NCBI GenBank assembly: GCA_964621645.1 | Contig: CAZUMH010000124.1 | Coordinates: 1 to 7,591 of the forward strand | DNA length: 7,591 nt | Direction of reading: 5' to 3' | Source: CAZUMH01 sp964621645 | Lineage (GTDB): Bacteria; Zhuqueibacterota; QNDG01; JAGLOF01 | In this document: in pieces, positions 6,012 to 7,591 of the stretch | Position numbering within the stretch: position 1 is the stretch's first letter | Layout: the number at the start of each line of letters is the position of its first letter | The notes under the pieces: model-generated | Seen by the model: only the letters and a program-made list of their open reading frames with translations | Told to the model about the DNA's origin: nothing | The model's database searches: none | Program-made: the position numbers and the translations under genes

Positions 6012-7591
6012 CTACATACGAAATATTCCGTAGTTCTGATCAGGTATTGGAGCGTTAAGTGACATGCTTATCCCCAGAGCCAGCATCGTTCTGGTATCGA
6101 GGGGATCGATGATGCCGTCATCCCAAATCCTGGCTGTTGAGTAATACGGACTCGATTCCAAGGCATATTTTTCCAATATCGGTTTCTTAAATGAATCCTG
6201 CTCGGCCTTGTTCATCCTGACGCCCTTTTTCTTCAGTCCTGCCATTTTCACCGTGAGAAGGACATCGGCGGCCTGTTCTCCTCCCATAACGCATATCCTG
6301 CTGTTGGGCCACATCCAAAGAAGACGAGGATCGTAACCGCGGCCGCACATAGCGTAATTACCCGCACCGTAGGAACCTCCAATAATGACAGTAAATTTGG
6401 GAACCTGGGCATTGGCAACGGCATGCACCATTTTCGCCCCATCCTTTGCGATTCCACCGTGTTCATACTTCTTACCCACGATAAATCCGGTGATATTCTG
6501 AAGAAAAACCAGCGGTATTTTACGCATGGTGCAGAGTTCGATGAAATGGGCTCCCTTGAGACTTGTTTCAGAAAAAAGCACTCCGTTATTAGCCAGAATC
6601 CCCACCGGGTATCCCATAATCTTCGCAAAACCGCAAACGAGGGTCGGCCCGTACAGTGTTTTAAATTCCTGGAAACGGCTGCCATCTACCATGCGGGCGA
6701 TAACCTCTCTGACATCATACGGTTTTCTCAGGTTGGCGGGCACAATACCGAAGATTTCCTCCGGATCATAAAAAGGATCCTCGGGTGCCTCTTGGTTGAG
6801 AGTATATTTCCGGACTGGTTCCAGGCACTCCACGATATTTCGAGTTATTTCGATTGCATGATGGTCATCTTCGGCATAGTGATCAGACACACCGGATATT
6901 CTGCAATGTACATCCGCACCGCCCAACTCTTCATCCGTAACCACTTCACCAGTTGCCGCCTTTACCAGGGGCGGCCCTCCGATAAATATGGTCCCCTGCT
7001 GTCTTACAATGACAGTTTCATCGCTCATCGCCGGAACATAGGCTCCACCGGCGGTGCAGGAGCCCATAACAACGGATATTTGAGGGATACCCATAGCGGA
7101 AAGTCTGGCCTGATTTGAGAAAATACGGCCGAAATGGTCCCTGTCCGGGAAGGTTCCCTCCTGCATCGGCAGAAAGATTCCTCCGGAATCAACCAGGTAG
7201 ATACAGGGCAGACGATTATTCATGGCGATTTCCTGGGCCCGCACATGTTTCTTAATGGTCATGGGAAAGTAGGTTCCCCCTTTTACGGTCGCATCATTCG
7301 CGATTACCAGGACTTCCCTGCCCCTTACAACACCAATACCGGTGACAATCCCGCCCGCCGGCGCCTGATCTTCATACATTTCAAAAGCTGCCAGGGGATT
7401 CAATTCCAAAAATGGCGTATTGGGATCAAACAGAAGGTGAAGCCTTTCCCGAGTCATCAGCTTTCCCCGGGATATATGTTTTTCCCTGGCCTTAGGCGGT
7501 CCGCCCTCTTTTACTGTGCTGATTCGTTCCTGCAGATCCGTCACCAAAGAACGCATCTGTTCCCGGTTTTTCTTGAATTCGGCACTGTTGG
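6012..7591 (-). CDS. mccB: 3-methylcrotonyl-CoA carboxylase beta subunit (carboxyltransferase), 5' end cut by the window edge
   Basis: This is the biotin-dependent carboxyltransferase that moves the carboxyl group from biotin to 3-methylcrotonyl-CoA. Counting from the first visible Met (7556), 514 residues are seen. The motifs are ANDATVKGGTYFPMT at 86-100, LVDSGGIFLPMQ at 121-132, GSCTAGGAYVPAMSDE at 165-180, GTIFIGGPPLVKAATGEVV at 188-206, LQNITGFIVG at 352-361, GGSYGAGNYAMCGRGYDP at 393-410 and RIWDDGIIDPLDTR at 476-489. Both crotonase-fold halves are complete. The pattern GTIFIGGPPLVKAATGE and the DGIIDPLDTR ending point to methylcrotonyl- rather than propionyl- or acetyl-CoA carboxylase. 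The frame is open to the right edge, reading NSAEFKKNREQ before the first visible Met. This resembles the early part of MccB proteins, so the true start lies outside the window and the Met at 7556 is probably internal. It is the first gene of the visible operon; a promoter would be further right. Confidence 0.94.
   Translation of the reverse strand, partial: NSAEFKKNREQMRSLVTDLQERISTVKEGGPPKAREKHISRGKLMTRERLHLLFDPNTPFLELNPLAAFEMYEDQAPAGGIVTGIGVVRGREVLVIANDATVKGGTYFPMTIKKHVRAQEIAMNNRLPCIYLVDSGGIFLPMQEGTFPDRDHFGRIFSNQARLSAMGIPQISVVMGSCTAGGAYVPAMSDETVIVRQQGTIFIGGPPLVKAATGEVVTDEELGGADVHCRISGVSDHYAEDDHHAIEITRNIVECLEPVRKYTLNQEAPEDPFYDPEEIFGIVPANLRKPYDVREVIARMVDGSRFQEFKTLYGPTLVCGFAKIMGYPVGILANNGVLFSETSLKGAHFIELCTMRKIPLVFLQNITGFIVGKKYEHGGIAKDGAKMVHAVANAQVPKFTVIIGGSYGAGNYAMCGRGYDPRLLWMWPNSRICVMGGEQAADVLLTVKMAGLKKKGVRMNKAEQDSFKKPILEKYALESSPYYSTARIWDDGIIDPLDTRTMLALGISMSLNAPIPDQNYGIFRM

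Noticed and set aside
6423..7118. A 231-codon open frame on the plus strand opposite the carboxyltransferase gene
   Set aside because: It lies wholly antisense to a strongly conserved gene, and its translation shows no recognisable domain; it is explained as a shadow of the codon bias of the real gene.
7520..7556. The ATG at 7556 as the true start of the carboxyltransferase gene
   Set aside because: The frame continues to the window edge with codons resembling the N-terminus of MccB proteins, so the start is most likely outside; GGGAA upstream is probably coincidental.

Overview
The window holds nine protein-coding genes, all on the minus strand and mostly separated by less than 40 bases, so it reads from right to left as one long transcription unit or two joined ones. 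The genes at both edges are cut by the window. No RNA genes, insertion sequences, CRISPR arrays, clear terminators or strong promoters were seen. The tight packing, good AGGAGG-type ribosome sites, use of TTG and GTG starts, and the NusG-domain-II / Gx-transporter pair suggest an anaerobic Firmicute of the Clostridia (Peptococcaceae or Syntrophomonadaceae-like). This is an inference from family content; no marker gene is present.

Right-hand block (7591 to 3129), carbon metabolism: the beta (carboxyltransferase) subunit of 3-methylcrotonyl-CoA carboxylase, a LiuC-type methylglutaconyl-CoA hydratase, a stand-alone biotin carboxylase, and a small protein carrying the linker (BT-like) and biotinyl domains. 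Together they would turn 3-methylcrotonyl-CoA into 3-methylglutaconyl-CoA and then HMG-CoA, the middle of leucine/isovalerate degradation. The usual partners (isovaleryl-CoA dehydrogenase, HMG-CoA lyase) are absent here and may lie beyond the right edge. The carboxylase alpha subunit is split into two overlapping genes exactly at the boundary between the biotin carboxylase part and the BT/biotinyl part.

Middle (3123 to 1138): a phosphate butyryl/acetyltransferase-family enzyme only 5 bases after the biotinyl gene, then a GT9 (heptosyltransferase-like) glycosyltransferase with an extra cysteine-rich N-terminus. The phosphotransacylase suggests that an acyl-CoA made by the pathway is converted to an acyl-phosphate for ATP recovery; no kinase gene is in the window. 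The glycosyltransferase has no obvious link to the pathway.

Left-hand block (1054 to 1): after an 83-base gap come a small membrane-anchored NusG-domain-II protein, a Gx-transporter (COG4769 / heptaprenyl diphosphate synthase component I family) membrane protein, and the first 44 codons of a cupin protein that starts with TTG and overlaps the stop codon of the transporter gene. The most notable observations are the split carboxylase alpha subunit, the phosphotransacylase linked to a leucine-type carboxylase operon, and the cysteine-rich extension of the glycosyltransferase. Nothing here clearly amounts to a wholly new system.
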